This document shows positions 9,771-19,278 of a DNA stretch of 19,657 nucleotides, piece after piece. Every line of letters begins with the position of its first letter. Within the stretch, counting starts at the first letter, position 1. Origin of the DNA: Gloeophyllum trabeum ATCC 11539 (taxonomy: Eukaryota > Basidiomycota > Agaricomycetes > Gloeophyllales > Gloeophyllaceae). Made by a program: the position numbers and the translations under genes. The notes beneath the pieces are model-generated. The model had not been told where the DNA came from, did no database searches, and saw only the letters and a program-made list of their open reading frames with translations. The stretch is taken from the NCBI RefSeq assembly GCF_000344685.1, contig NW_006920413.1:2765661-2785317 (forward strand). The letters are read 5' to 3'.

Positions 9771-11207
9771 TTAATTGGTTGAGTATCGAAACAACGCAGC
9801 CACATTAATAGACGCACAGGCAGCAGAGGTAGAAGATGACGCCGCCATCTGTAACTGCCAGACGCTAGACCACGTCATCTGAAGGCGCTGCTTCTCTCGT
9901 TGGCTGGTCGCGAGCATTTCTAAGGTTTGTGCGTCGGATAGCCCAAGGTCTATGGCCATCCGCATTGACATCTTCACAAGACGATAAGTCGAAGAACCAA
10001 AGTAGTGGTGGAGAAGATACTCACGTCGGCGTAGTGCACGTATCCCGCAGTCTGTCCTCTTCTGTACTCCGACAACGACAGCAGCATGAGGGCATGGAGG
10101 GTATCGAGAGATCCAACGGATAGGATCGACCGGAGGTTACTCTGCAGGCTGGTCAGACATGCTGACGGGTGATGCTACATGACACTTACTTTGGCATTGG
10201 CACTGTACTCGTCCGCTACCGCGCGCAGGTCCCTGGAGTGCAGTTGAGGCAAGTTCGAATAGCGAACCGCTAAACTCGCTATGGAGTTCGCGAGGGTCGC
10301 TGGGAGGCTCTGCTGGTAAAATCGAGAGAGTACGTCGTTTTTCGAGAGGAACGGGCATTGGCCACCGAAGTTTTCGAAGAACAGAGAAACGAAATGCGGC
10401 ATCAGGGCGAAGCTGGGGTAAGCAGGGTATGTGGGTTCGAAGAGGTCGACTTCTGAGAGGTTTACATGGAGGTTGACGTTGGCAGGCTGTAAGGGTAATG
10501 CGGGTGCTGCGGGCGAATAGCTAGGAGATACGGTGTTTATATCGGCGGGGTAGTTCCAGAGGTTATTAGTGACTTGGCTAGAATAAGATACAGAGGCTGG
10601 ACGAGGGCTACCGGACACCGGCAGTCAGAATCAACTTCCCATTCGTCAACCATGGTAAACACTCACAGATATTGTTGCTCATGATAATATTCTTTTGGTT
10701 CCGACGAGTGACGACCGCTATCCTTCAGAGTCAAGTAGTCCATCGGCGGTGTCGAGGCCGTAGAGCCGGGAGTCCTAGGCGTCGGATCGGAATGACGAGA
10801 ATAAATTGAGGATGTGGGGCTGTCGTCTATGCGTCCAGGACGTGCATATGGAGATGTTCGACGTTCTCGTTCAAGCTGGGCCGCGGAGGGAGTCGTCGGT
10901 CTGCGACTGGTGTTGGAGGGGGAGCCAACACTAGAACCGGCGATGAGACGACTCCGTTCCTGGAAGTATCGCTCCCGGTCGCGGAACTCGCAAGCGCAGT
11001 TGCCGGCGGTGCAAGCTTCACATCTGTCGCTAGTGGCACTCTTGACGCAACGGATTTTCTTGATGCGACTAGGGCACTCATCAGTGTTTATTCATGCAAG
11101 GATCCCAATCGGTCCTACCAGTTATCGCAAGCGGTGACAAGACGCGGACGCTTCCGGTGCGCCTGCTGCTGCTGGGGTGATTCATGGACGAAACGGAAGT
11201 CCTCCAT
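9771..11207 (-). CDS. Zn(II)2Cys6 fungal transcription factor, C-terminally short (5 exons)
   Basis: Exons in transcription order: 11207-11119, 11068-10667, 10607-10190, 10141-10025 and 9971-9771. They encode 408 aa. Splicing exon 1 to exon 2 rebuilds the zinc cluster ACDNCRIKKIRC, giving cysteines at 27, 30, 37, 46, 49 and 56 (C-x2-C-x6-C-x8-C-x2-C-x6-C), which binds two zinc ions and contacts DNA. A basic HRKRPR (nuclear localisation candidate) precedes it, and CEFRDRERYFQERSR follows, a hallmark of a basidiomycete subfamily. Residues about 75-220 are Ser/Pro-rich and disordered. The middle region begins with LMPHFVSLFFENFGGQCPFL, continues through LHALMLLSLSEYRRGQ and MRMAIDLGLSD, and corresponds to the start of the fungal_trans region. 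The match stops soon after MTWSSV: the last ~25 residues look unrelated and end at a TAA. Family members as I remember them are longer, so this is probably a truncated gene. Targets unknown. Confidence 0.82.
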
Positions 11208-11280
11208 TGTAGTGATAGAATTGATGACAGAGGAAAGAGGTCAAAGAGAGTGATGACGACTTACGCCGCAGTCTGGGTGG

Positions 11281-11289
11281 CATTATATA
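11281..11289 (-). promoter_or_regulatory. TATA box of the transcription-factor gene
   Basis: Read on the minus strand, 11290-11281 is GTATATAATG, about 75-80 nt before the ATG at 11207. This is the same distance as in the two secreted-protein genes. Confidence 0.5.
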
Positions 11290-12479
11290 CATATGATCGA
11301 GAATGGGCGGTACAGAAGGCTTCGCGCCATCGCCGTGCAGATCTGGCCCTGCTAGATCTTGAGGTCCTGTAAGCTACCTTCTTCTTGACAAACACAGCCG
11401 CAGGGCGGCCACTGGCCGAGAAACCCAGAGCCAGTGTTCGTGCCACGAAAATATCTCGCAGCCTCCGAGCTTCACGGGGCCATTGCGAGGAAGCCAAAAG
11501 AGGGATCAGATTCACTGGGTGCTTTCCTTGACGTAATCTTCCCCTGGCGCTCTAACCACACCAGCAGGTTCGACCGGTCAAGTCAGCTGGCCAAGCTGAC
11601 AAAAGTTGCCCACCTATCACTCAAAAACCTTACCATGACTAGTGTAGGCTTCGGCCGAGCCCTCGACTGAGTAAGACGATTCATCATCCAATACGCGCCA
11701 ATGCAGCGATACAGAAAGTGGCTCAAGTAGCGCCCGCATTTTGATTGACTAGGTAGGTAGGCGTGGGCGTCTAAAGGAAGTTTGACAGATTTTCGTCGTA
11801 TCGATATCAAGGCACTGCACAACCAACCCAGAAACGGTGCCACCTTTCCCGAAACATGTGTTAGATGGCTGTTCCAAAGTGCCTATCCTCCAGCCAGCCG
11901 CAGACTGTACTCACCGCATCTCTCGAGTAAATTCCGAAATTCTCCAAAGATATCTGAGAGCGCCGAGGAAACGCGTCGCTGATGGCGAGTCAGGGTCAGA
12001 TTGCCGAAAGGAGCGATGGTATCCGCGAAAAGAACCCGTGTCAAGATAAACATGTGGCTCCCACGTGAAACACGTGGACCCCCTTGACGATCAATCACAG
12101 GCAGGCCCAATTACCTTTGTCCCAGCACAACGGTCGACTTGCGTAGAGCGCCTGTACGGCGCCATCAGCCGACATTGCAACAGCGCGGGATTCCCATAAA
12201 AGGTGCTCAAATCGACACGGCAGCGGATCAGTCCGCACAGGAGAGAGACATGGCGGAGCATTTCTGACATCCCGGAGCAATCCAACGAGATATCGTAGCG
12301 GTCAGCGGTCCCTCGAACATACTCTAGTCGTGATAGCGTCGTTCTCTTACAGGCCGTCGGCAGGCGAAACCAGCCGAGTCCACTCAACCCATTTCACAAT
12401 GCTTCTGGGGAGAATTCCGAAATGTTCAGACACTTTATTTTAGTCGATATCGACCCTACCCGGCGAATGGCGGACCATG
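11290..12479. other. Intergenic region upstream of the transcription factor
   Basis: Minus-strand frames at 11583-11843 and 12091-12387 have no recognised family. The second ends near a possible splice donor (AAAGGTAATT at about 12110), but no partner exon could be found. The palindrome at 12061-12077 is the only clear structured site. It lies about 850 bp upstream of the transcription-factor start and about 400 bp beyond the stop of the transporter gene. Confidence 0.4.
12061..12077. promoter_or_regulatory. Perfect palindrome with two CACGTG E-boxes
   Basis: CCACGTGAAACACGTGG has two perfect 7-nt arms, each with a CACGTG core, separated by AAA. CACGTG is the known binding core of fungal bHLH regulators such as Cbf1 and Pho4 homologues. 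That it regulates the minus-strand transcription factor downstream is inference. Confidence 0.5.
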
Positions 12480-14499
12480 CTAGGCGTGGGCACGACGCCC
12501 ATCTCCGCCGCTGCTGTCCTCGCCAGCCCATGGGTCGTCGAAGTCAGAGGAGCCACGAAATAGACTACTCGTTATTGTATCTCCCCGATCATTTCTCATG
12601 CTGACCCTGTCGTCCCTGTCTGCCTTGAGGATTTTCGAGGAACGTACGCTTCGCAATTCCTCTGCATCCTGTTCATCATCCGAACCAACCGAGAATAGTA
12701 GCCGCGAGCTATCGGGCATCGCGTTCGCTTCCTAGAGATTACATTTTAGCTCGTCGCAGGAGGGTTGTTGGCAAAGCATGCCACGGCATGCCACGCAAGA
12801 TGCGGGTCATCGGGACTGCGGAGCGCAGAATTCCGAATAATTCGGTGGTGCAGTGTTAAGAGAATGACATACCGCAGGATGCTCGTGACTACTTCTGGCA
12901 GCGTGATCAGCGCCGTGCAGCATATCTTGGCTAGGGCGCAGAAGACCGACTCGCCCTTCATCGGTTTCTACGTCGTCCTCTTCTATTGGATTGCCGTGCG
13001 CATCCACAGGGACGGTGGACTCGATCGATTTCCTATACCTGTGGAAGGTAAACAGAATGATGCCTTTCGCAGATCATTAGAGCAGGACGCTGGGAAACCT
13101 GCGGGCGCGTACCGCAGACGGTAATCGCCACGCCGGTGATATTCAAGGGCGTGAGTTCGTCTCCGAATAACCAGGCTGATATCGAGATCGTCGTGACTTC
13201 TTTCGCGATGCCGGCTATTGACATAGGGAGCATGCCGGCCCTCTGCAGTATACTGCATGAACAGTTGAGCGGGACGCAAAGCAATTTTTTCCGGCGGCAA
13301 GACTCACTAAAATTCACTCAAGACCATGCAGAAGGCCAGTACGCCCGGGAAAATAAGATATAGCACGGTGTAAATCGTCGCTCCCAGTCCGTCAAAGAAC
13401 GGAGTGGAGAAGACCGGCCACCACTGCTCGATGACCGCACTGACAACCAGCAACGTGATCCCCATGACCGGGGACAACCAAAAGATAGTCGCGGCTGGAT
13501 TATCCATACCCATTTTCTTGTTCTTTAGCAATATTTGCGTCAGACTCCACCGTAGGCCTCCCAGAGCGCTAGCGGAGATAACGAGCAAGAAGCCGCCCAG
13601 AACGAAGTGCGTCTCGGTCGCGACCATGAGGACGACTCCGGCGACGATAAGGAGGATGACACCAATTAAACGCCAGGAAAAGCGCTCGAGCCGGAAGAGA
13701 AAGGCGAATATAAGTACAAATATTAGCGAGGATGATTTGCACATAGCTAAGTGGTATGTATGAATAAGTCCGTCAGAGCAGAGTGCATAGGACGTACTGT
13801 AAAACGATAATGTCACTGTTTTCAAAGATAAGTTAGAGAATCCGATGTCTAGTCCTGTTGTCATAGCGCATGGTACGGCCTTACGACTGACACAGTGAAC
13901 ATCAGCATTGAAATAGAGGGCGTCATTTGAGATTAAAGAGCATCCCGAGCCGCAGACTGCCCGAACGACGAACCTCCAGAAGCAGTACCTGGAGAGAACA
14001 TCGAATGAGATGGATCCACGTACCCATAATCTTCCTTGTTGGGGGAGAGAGCGGGCTTAAATCGTTCTGGAAAGAAATGCCGGAGGCAGGCGGCCAGCCC
14101 AAATTGAATGAACATGTGGAATGTTGTAACGAACATGGGGTATGGAAAGCCGAAGTGATCAGGAGAGAACATCCATTTATTATAGACAGACAGTAGCGTG
14201 GCGAACAAGAACCTGTCAAAGGGTCGTAGTGTAGTGCAATCCATCTCAGTACTTGACCCCTCTATGGAGGACTAGTATAGGACGCACCAAGACCCTATGA
14301 AGATCACATTAATGACCGCGTTCCTCCACCACAAGCGTCGCTTTTCCTCCGTGCTGGCAAGATGAACGTCCGCTGCCGTTTGGGAACCAGTCTCAACATT
14401 TCCGCTTGCGTGGACGTCGGGTTGCACGTCGTCAGAGTATGAGGATTCGACGCCCGGAGCCAGGGAGTAGCCGTTCTGGGATGCATGAGGTTGTATCAT
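12480..14499 (-). CDS. SLC35C2-like nucleotide-sugar / triose-phosphate translocator family transporter (7 exons)
   Basis: Exons in transcription order: 14499-14288, 14212-14024, 13886-13798, 13746-13308, 13252-13113, 13063-12873 and 12731-12480 (TAG). They encode 503 aa with full frame continuity. This is a TPT-domain membrane transporter. SLC35C2-type proteins reside in the Golgi or ER-Golgi compartment; the substrate is not determined by sequence. Residues 1-55 are a polar cytosolic N-tail. The domain starts with NVIFIGSW and LLSVYNKWMF (77-86), then GLDIGFSNLSLKTVTLSFYT (145-164), MCKSSSLIFVLIFAFLFRLE, an ALGGLRWSLTQILL block, QRAGMLPMSIAGIAKE (313-328) and FGDELTPLNITGVAITVCG. These are hallmarks of the family. 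The C-terminal ~125 residues form an acidic, polar tail (DDEQDAEELRSVRSSK) usual in fungal orthologues. The least certain junction is intron 2 (13887-14023, 137 nt); an alternative reading could keep a Ser/Gly-rich loop coding. Intron 6 (141 nt) is also long. Confidence 0.88.
12776..12795. repeat. Perfect tandem 10-mer in transporter intron 6
   Basis: GCATGCCACG occurs twice head-to-tail. Together with a palindrome CCGAATAATTCGG at 12833-12845, it lies inside the unusually long last intron (12732-12872). Confidence 0.7.
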
Positions 14500-17400
14500 A
14501 GGGTCAGCATGAAGAGTAGGGCGTGGGAATGACTACACTTCCGGTAACTACACGAGTGCCTTGTTCTCCGGTATCGTCTCAGTCGCACCTCCTACCTGCA
14601 GCCCACCTCGCGATACTCATTTCCCCACAACAGCGATAATATTGTCGTCTTGCACCGAAATCACCGTGCGACATGGTTCCGCGCCCTTCATCATACGAAA
14701 ACGTCGGATGTTCACCCGCCCAGGCTAACTCTTTCGAGAAATGCATCCGAGGAAAAAGGATGATCTCCGTACCTGAGGATGAATCTTCTACCATCGAAGT
14801 CCTGATCATACCGAGTGGTGTTTTGAAGGCGTAGTAACCATCGATTTTGAAACAATCAGAAGTGTATCACCTGGTCCATGAAGCAAGGTCGTCGACGCGA
14901 CGAGCCTGCAGGAAATCCATTTCATACTTCTTGCTAGGTCTTGTGTTCGTATATGGTCGAAATACTATGGTATGAGCAACTCGTCATCCAATGTCGGAAA
15001 CTCGCGTGGCACACAGATGCTCACGAATTTTTAGGTACCGTTCCCCACTCTCTTCACCAGACGATGCGGGACTGGCACTATGCCGCAGGAAACAGTACCA
15101 CGGACTGTCCCTTTACGGTACTTGTCAATGATCAACCGGATTTATCAGGGCTTGGCGCGAGTCGTCACGGAATGGCACTCCCGTGGGTTCCTCGGACTCA
15201 CCGCGAACTAGTGGCGAAAGGGGTCCCCCGGTTGGGAACATGTAGTACGTTCAAACGGTTTGTTCGGGTATGTCGCTCAACAGTATCGCAACAGTGTCCA
15301 TCCTGCACGTGGTAATCGCGAAGGGCAGCAGTGCATCTAGCTCAGGGCTGATTTGCACCACCGTATTGGCGACCATGACAGGCAATCTCAATTGTCCAGT
15401 GAACAGGTAAATCTCCGGTTTGGTACAAGTTTAGGCCGAAGTGGCCCCGAAAGAGGCGCAATGCTGTTACATTGCGTGCGGCAAGACAAGCTTGTCAGAG
15501 CCTCGCATTCGGGTAGCTTCGGGTTGTCTATAGGTGAGTGGTTTGCATCGAAGGGAGGAGATAGCGTAAAGGTCGACTTGTTATGACGGTATTTGCTAAC
15601 GAGAACAGAGACGCTCTCAGAATACGCGTGTCGAGCGGTATTAGGACGGAACCAAAGCACATCTCGTGTCGAGCACTGTCAGCGGTTTCGACTTCAGAGC
15701 CCGAGTACAGTCGAAGTAACCCCAAGCCCATGCGCATCTCTTCTCTTCGGCATCCTAGGGACCAGGCCGCAGGCTCGTCATGGTCACCTCAGTCAGGGAC
15801 GTTACTCTATGGAATCTCCTCACTCCCTCGAGCTCTCTGCTTACCCGCAGCCATCTGAACATTCCGCCTGCGTCTTTCCAGGACAAGCAGGCAAGTCCAC
15901 ACGAAGTACATAAGCATTCCGGTATATTTGGCCAGATGATCGAGAGCTATTTTAGACTCAACTTAGACTGAGCCCCGAGCCTGGCACGCGCTCGGTGCCA
16001 AAGCTGCTTTTAGGAGATACCGACTCGACGAGACTGGGAGCAACCCCGCACCACGAGGATCCGGATCCCTCTATGCGAGCCCATCCATCACTCGGAGTCT
16101 GTTGATACTGATATGTGGCACAGTATGCCGTAGGCTCTTGTAGGCTGCTATTCGAGACGACCCCGGAGCTTGCAAGCTCACGAGCTTGGTCTCTCGCCTC
16201 TAGCTGCCGGCTCAACAATGTCTTGGTTTCACCACTACATATTGCCCTCTGCTTGGTTGTGCGCCCTCCGGTCCTTGTAAGGCATTTGGCGGCCTTTTCG
16301 ACCTCCCGAGCTTCCGCTACAAAATCCTGTGCTGCTTCTCCCGCGATCTTTGGCTGACTACACATTGATTACGGAACCCGGCGAGTTCGCTCGTACTGGA
16401 GGACTCGGGACGAGTCGAAGAAACCTTCTGCTCAAGTCTCTTTTGTCCCCCTCGAGAGACGAGGGTATCTCCTTGTAGACTCCCACCCCACTCGGGACGT
16501 GCCATCCCGCGAAAGCATGAATGGAAGTACCTGAAAATTTGGTGCGCGCTTCGTTCCTTGTGCAGATTCATTTAGACCAATAGCTGTAAGCTCCCTCATG
16601 ACGCCTGCTTCCATCTGCGCTCGGGTTACATGGGCATCCTAGCAGAGTGTCCGATATCCCGATACCATACTTCTCCGACTGGTACCCTCTTACGACTTAG
16701 ATAGTACGTTTCTTCTATAGCACGCTGGTATGTGTGATGAAACCGCCAAGCTAGGCCCGCGGGTTCCGAGGGTGGGCTTTTCATAGCGGCTCTGCATCTC
16801 TCTAAGTATCAATGGATTCACAAGGTTTGATGGTGATGCTTCCTTCCAAATCCTGACACAGCAATTAAAATGTACCGCGGCTTATCCGGCGCATTAAGCA
16901 TGTAAGTTCTCGAATTTCACCGAGACCACGAAGCTGACGTGCCAGGGCTGGATCACGTGTATATTGACTATCACTTATTTTGTATCGCAACAATGTGGAA
17001 TCTAGAAGTGCGATAATGGATCCGTACGTTCTGAGATTTGTCCATATAACTTCTCCTCCGTGATCCGCCTTTCAATGCACCTTGCAACTTGAACTTCCCT
17101 GACAAAGCGACAGGATGTGTAATACGTGCTCTGATTGTGTATGAGACCCACTTTTCTACAGCGGCGGGACCCTTGCAGCTGCGAACAGTTACGGCAAATC
17201 ACTCAGCAAGACATGACGGCGGTCATTGGCAGAGGACTTCCAATATTTTCATACCAATGTTAGCAGTTGACTACGCGTTCTGTTGCTGGTAACGGCTCAA
17301 ACTTTCCCCGCAGGTTCAGCTCCTTCCGTCCCGGAACCTCCCCAGTGAAAGGCTCATTTCATTTGCTACAGTAAGGCAGGGAAATGCAAGGCTTTAACCA

Positions 17401-17739
17401 TATTGGATTGTACTACAGGCGATCAACATGGCAAGATACCGGGCGAGAAATATTCCCCTGTACCAGTTCATTGCGTTGCGGATCGTCAGTATTATCCATC
17501 TCCTCTAAGGAGCGAGGTGAGCGGCTTGGGATAAGCACAATAGCTGGAACTCGCAAGTTGTAAAACGGTACACCTGCCATGTTCCTCAAGCGATGATCTC
17601 TGCGGAGCTCGTGATAGGACAGCAATTCGGCTCTCGAGTTGCCGAACAGCCAGCTGAGCCTGGCGATCCTCGAAGCTTTAGTGGACCGTCTCCGGCCATG
17701 TCCGTATTGTGGGTGCGTATCTCTTCGCCCGTATACATT
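14500..17739. other. Long gene-poor stretch with two doubtful frames
   Basis: No recognisable gene was found. Two frames are somewhat long for chance. One is 14953-15315 (plus, 120 aa from an ATG, containing RDWHYAAGNSTTDCPFTV). The other is 15958-16365 (minus, 135 aa from an ATG, with a helical charged stretch AREVEKAAKC to QLEARDQARELASS). Neither matches a family I know, neither has convincing splice partners, and neighbouring frames are equally open. A further minus-strand frame at 17413-17802 lacks an ATG start and runs into the repeat element at 17740. No tRNA or rRNA pattern was seen. Confidence 0.4.
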
Positions 17740-18024
17740 CACTGGGTGCAATTCCCATATTGAGCCACTGAGAAAGTGTGAAAGAAACCGGACAAAGGTC
17801 AAATTTTGTTCATAGTGTTGCCTTGCAAAACAAATGAAGGCTCAATGAATAGTGCTGAACAAAGAACATATCCTGTGCCACAATCAGATTCTTGCACACT
17901 CAAAAGTAGTATTATTCTAGTTCGGTTCACCAATTGTGCAATGGACAATCATGAAAAAAGTTTGACCTTTGACCCGTTAATTTCACAGTTTTCTCCATGC
18001 TCAATATGGGTGATGTACCCAGTG
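17740..18024. mobile_element. MITE-like inverted-repeat element with CACTG ends (CACTA-type candidate)
   Basis: The left arm 17740-17813 and the reverse complement of 17951-18024 align without gaps over 74 positions, with 56 matches by my count (about 76%). Weaker pairing continues inward to about 17856/17908, around a loop of roughly 50 nt. Both ends begin CACTGGGT (left) or CACTGGGTA (right). Immediately outside, ATT occurs on both sides (17737-17739 and 18025-18027), a 3-bp candidate target-site duplication. CACTA/EnSpm transposons are known for CACTA or CACTG termini and 3-bp duplications, so a non-autonomous foldback MITE of that group fits. The element has no transposase. The arm divergence suggests it is old. 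Confidence 0.72.
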
Positions 18025-18038
18025 ATTGTGGCATTCGT

Positions 18039-18075
18039 CACCCGTTGTTTTCGGCTCACCCGTTGTGTTCGGGCT
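18039..18075 (+). repeat. Tandem direct repeat, 18 + 19 nt
   Basis: CACCCGTTGTTTTCGGCT (18039-18056) is followed directly by CACCCGTTGTGTTCGGGCT (18057-18075), which differs by one substitution and one extra G. It lies 14 nt beyond the right end of the inverted-repeat element. Confidence 0.75.
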
Positions 18076-18151
18076 ACATAACTGTAGCTCGCGCTTCTTC
18101 CGCATGCCATACCTACGCTGACGAGATCCACTTTACTAGTACTACCTGCAT

Positions 18152-18745
18152 TCAGGAAGATGCCGCGGAATAGATGGCATGTTGCTCGACCTCTGCTTTA
18201 TCGATCGTTTCGTCTAAGCTTCCGACCCGCGTATCAAGTCTAGCTTCTGAACTATTCTCAATGGGCGCCAGCGTGTCTGTGGACTCGAAGCAATGTCATA
18301 CAGCCCCCAAATCCGTCGCTCGATGGCGAAGCTCGTCCGTTCCCCGAGCAATTGAAGTGCTTTTGGCGCGTCTCGACAGACCTCTCCGAAAAGGAGGAGT
18401 TCATGCTGTGAAAAGAAGGACATTTGCCGAAACACCTGGCCTGCTGAAAACACGCTTCCACTAGGGCGAGCAGATCTTCAAAAGGCTCGGCATCATGACT
18501 CCGCTGCGCGATCACGAAGTGGGGGCTGATCATTAAGAGAGCGAGAACGCCCGGTCCTCAGATCCTCCTTGTAGGCGATTTCGCCTCATCCATGGCTTGA
18601 TACCCTGATACGCCATGCCTTCCAAATCGCGGCGGGCATGTCCAATCTCAACAAGCTCGCCCTTGCCGTAAAATGCGCTGGCCCGGGAGGAAGTAAGGTC
18701 ACAGACAGTCTCTGAAAATTTTCTCAGTGACGCATGGTAAGAATG
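18152..18745 (-). pseudogene. Frame-broken coding remnant, unrecognised protein
   Basis: Protein-like segments follow each other on the minus strand in changing frames. 18745-18536 gives RASAFYGKGELVEIGHARRD and GMAYQGIKPWMRRN before a stop. 18533 to about 18437 gives MISPHFVIAQRS and FEDLLALVEACFQQAR. About 18410-18300 gives HELLLFGEVCRDAPKALQLL and ERRIWGLYD. About 18295-18152 gives an acidic helical tail (LDTRVGSLDETIDKAEVEQ) ending in TGA. No introns of normal size explain the frame changes (one candidate would be only 30 nt). I read this as the 3' part of a decayed gene of unknown family. A plus-strand frame over 18174-18464 competes, so the call is tentative. Confidence 0.35.
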
Positions 18746-19068
18746 TCAGAGCACGACAAGCAAAGTAGGGGAAATTTGTGTATGACACCATTCACCCCTT
18801 ATCTCGATGGGTCACCTATTCGAAGGCGCCAGGACGCGTATTGGGCGCGGGTCTATCGTCGGCGAAAAGGCCTCCTGTACTGGCAACTAAGGAGACACCA
18901 ATGACTTTGTCCCTTTCTTTCATTTCCTTGGCCGTCACTGACCGAAATCAGGTTCTCGTCGCAATACCTCAGCCACCGACGGGGCAATCGGCTCGAGGAA
19001 GGCCAAGCATTGCGATACGAGATGGCGGGGCCCGAATCCTGTCCCCACCTAGACAGCCCAGGTCCCAG
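18746..19068. other. Stretch without a recognised gene
   Basis: Only one plus-strand frame (18778-19074) without family resemblance is present. It may contain further debris upstream of the minus-strand remnant. Confidence 0.4.
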
Positions 19069-19278
19069 GCCTAATTAGGCTGGCTCATCTGCCCTCCGGT
19101 CAAGCCTAACAAGGCTCAGAATTGCTCGCTGAGTGACACCAGCGGTCGTACCGGGGATGGCGGCTGTCTTAGTACAACTAGTATACTATGTATTAGTACT
19201 ATAATATAGAGTCTTGCTTGAAGCCGCCGCCTCCGTCGTCTGGCGTCGTCGGCGCTTGCCGGTCCTGCCTAATCAGGC
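19069..19278. repeat. Three related small palindromes (GCCTAA..AGGC type)
   Basis: GCCTAATTAGGC (19069-19080), AGCCTAACAAGGCT (19103-19116) and GCCTAATCAGGC (19267-19278) share the same arms around a variable centre. Nothing similar was noticed elsewhere in the window. Confidence 0.6.

Noticed and set aside
10827..11137. Open frames on both strands across exon 2 of the transcription factor
   Set aside because: They are out of the spliced frame; only the frame joined at 11068 rebuilds the six-cysteine zinc cluster.
12983..13300. Minus-strand frame ending GIGNRSS as transporter exon 6
   Set aside because: Splicing at 13112/13064 instead gives GIILFTFHRYRKS, the expected family sequence, without a frameshift.
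2701..14499. Biosynthetic or defence gene cluster
   Set aside because: The intact genes (two secreted proteins, one regulator, one sugar-nucleotide-type transporter) include no biosynthetic enzyme and have no common pathway; their adjacency is best explained by ordinary genome layout.
14953..15315. Plus-strand frame of 120 aa as a gene
   Set aside because: No recognised family, no splice partners and no promoter feature; left as a doubtful frame only.
15958..16365. Minus-strand frame of 135 aa as a gene
   Set aside because: The helical composition is suggestive, but no family match or convincing exon upstream could be found.
17413..17802. Minus-strand frame of 129 codons
   Set aside because: It begins with TTG inside the inverted-repeat arm and has no recognised domain.
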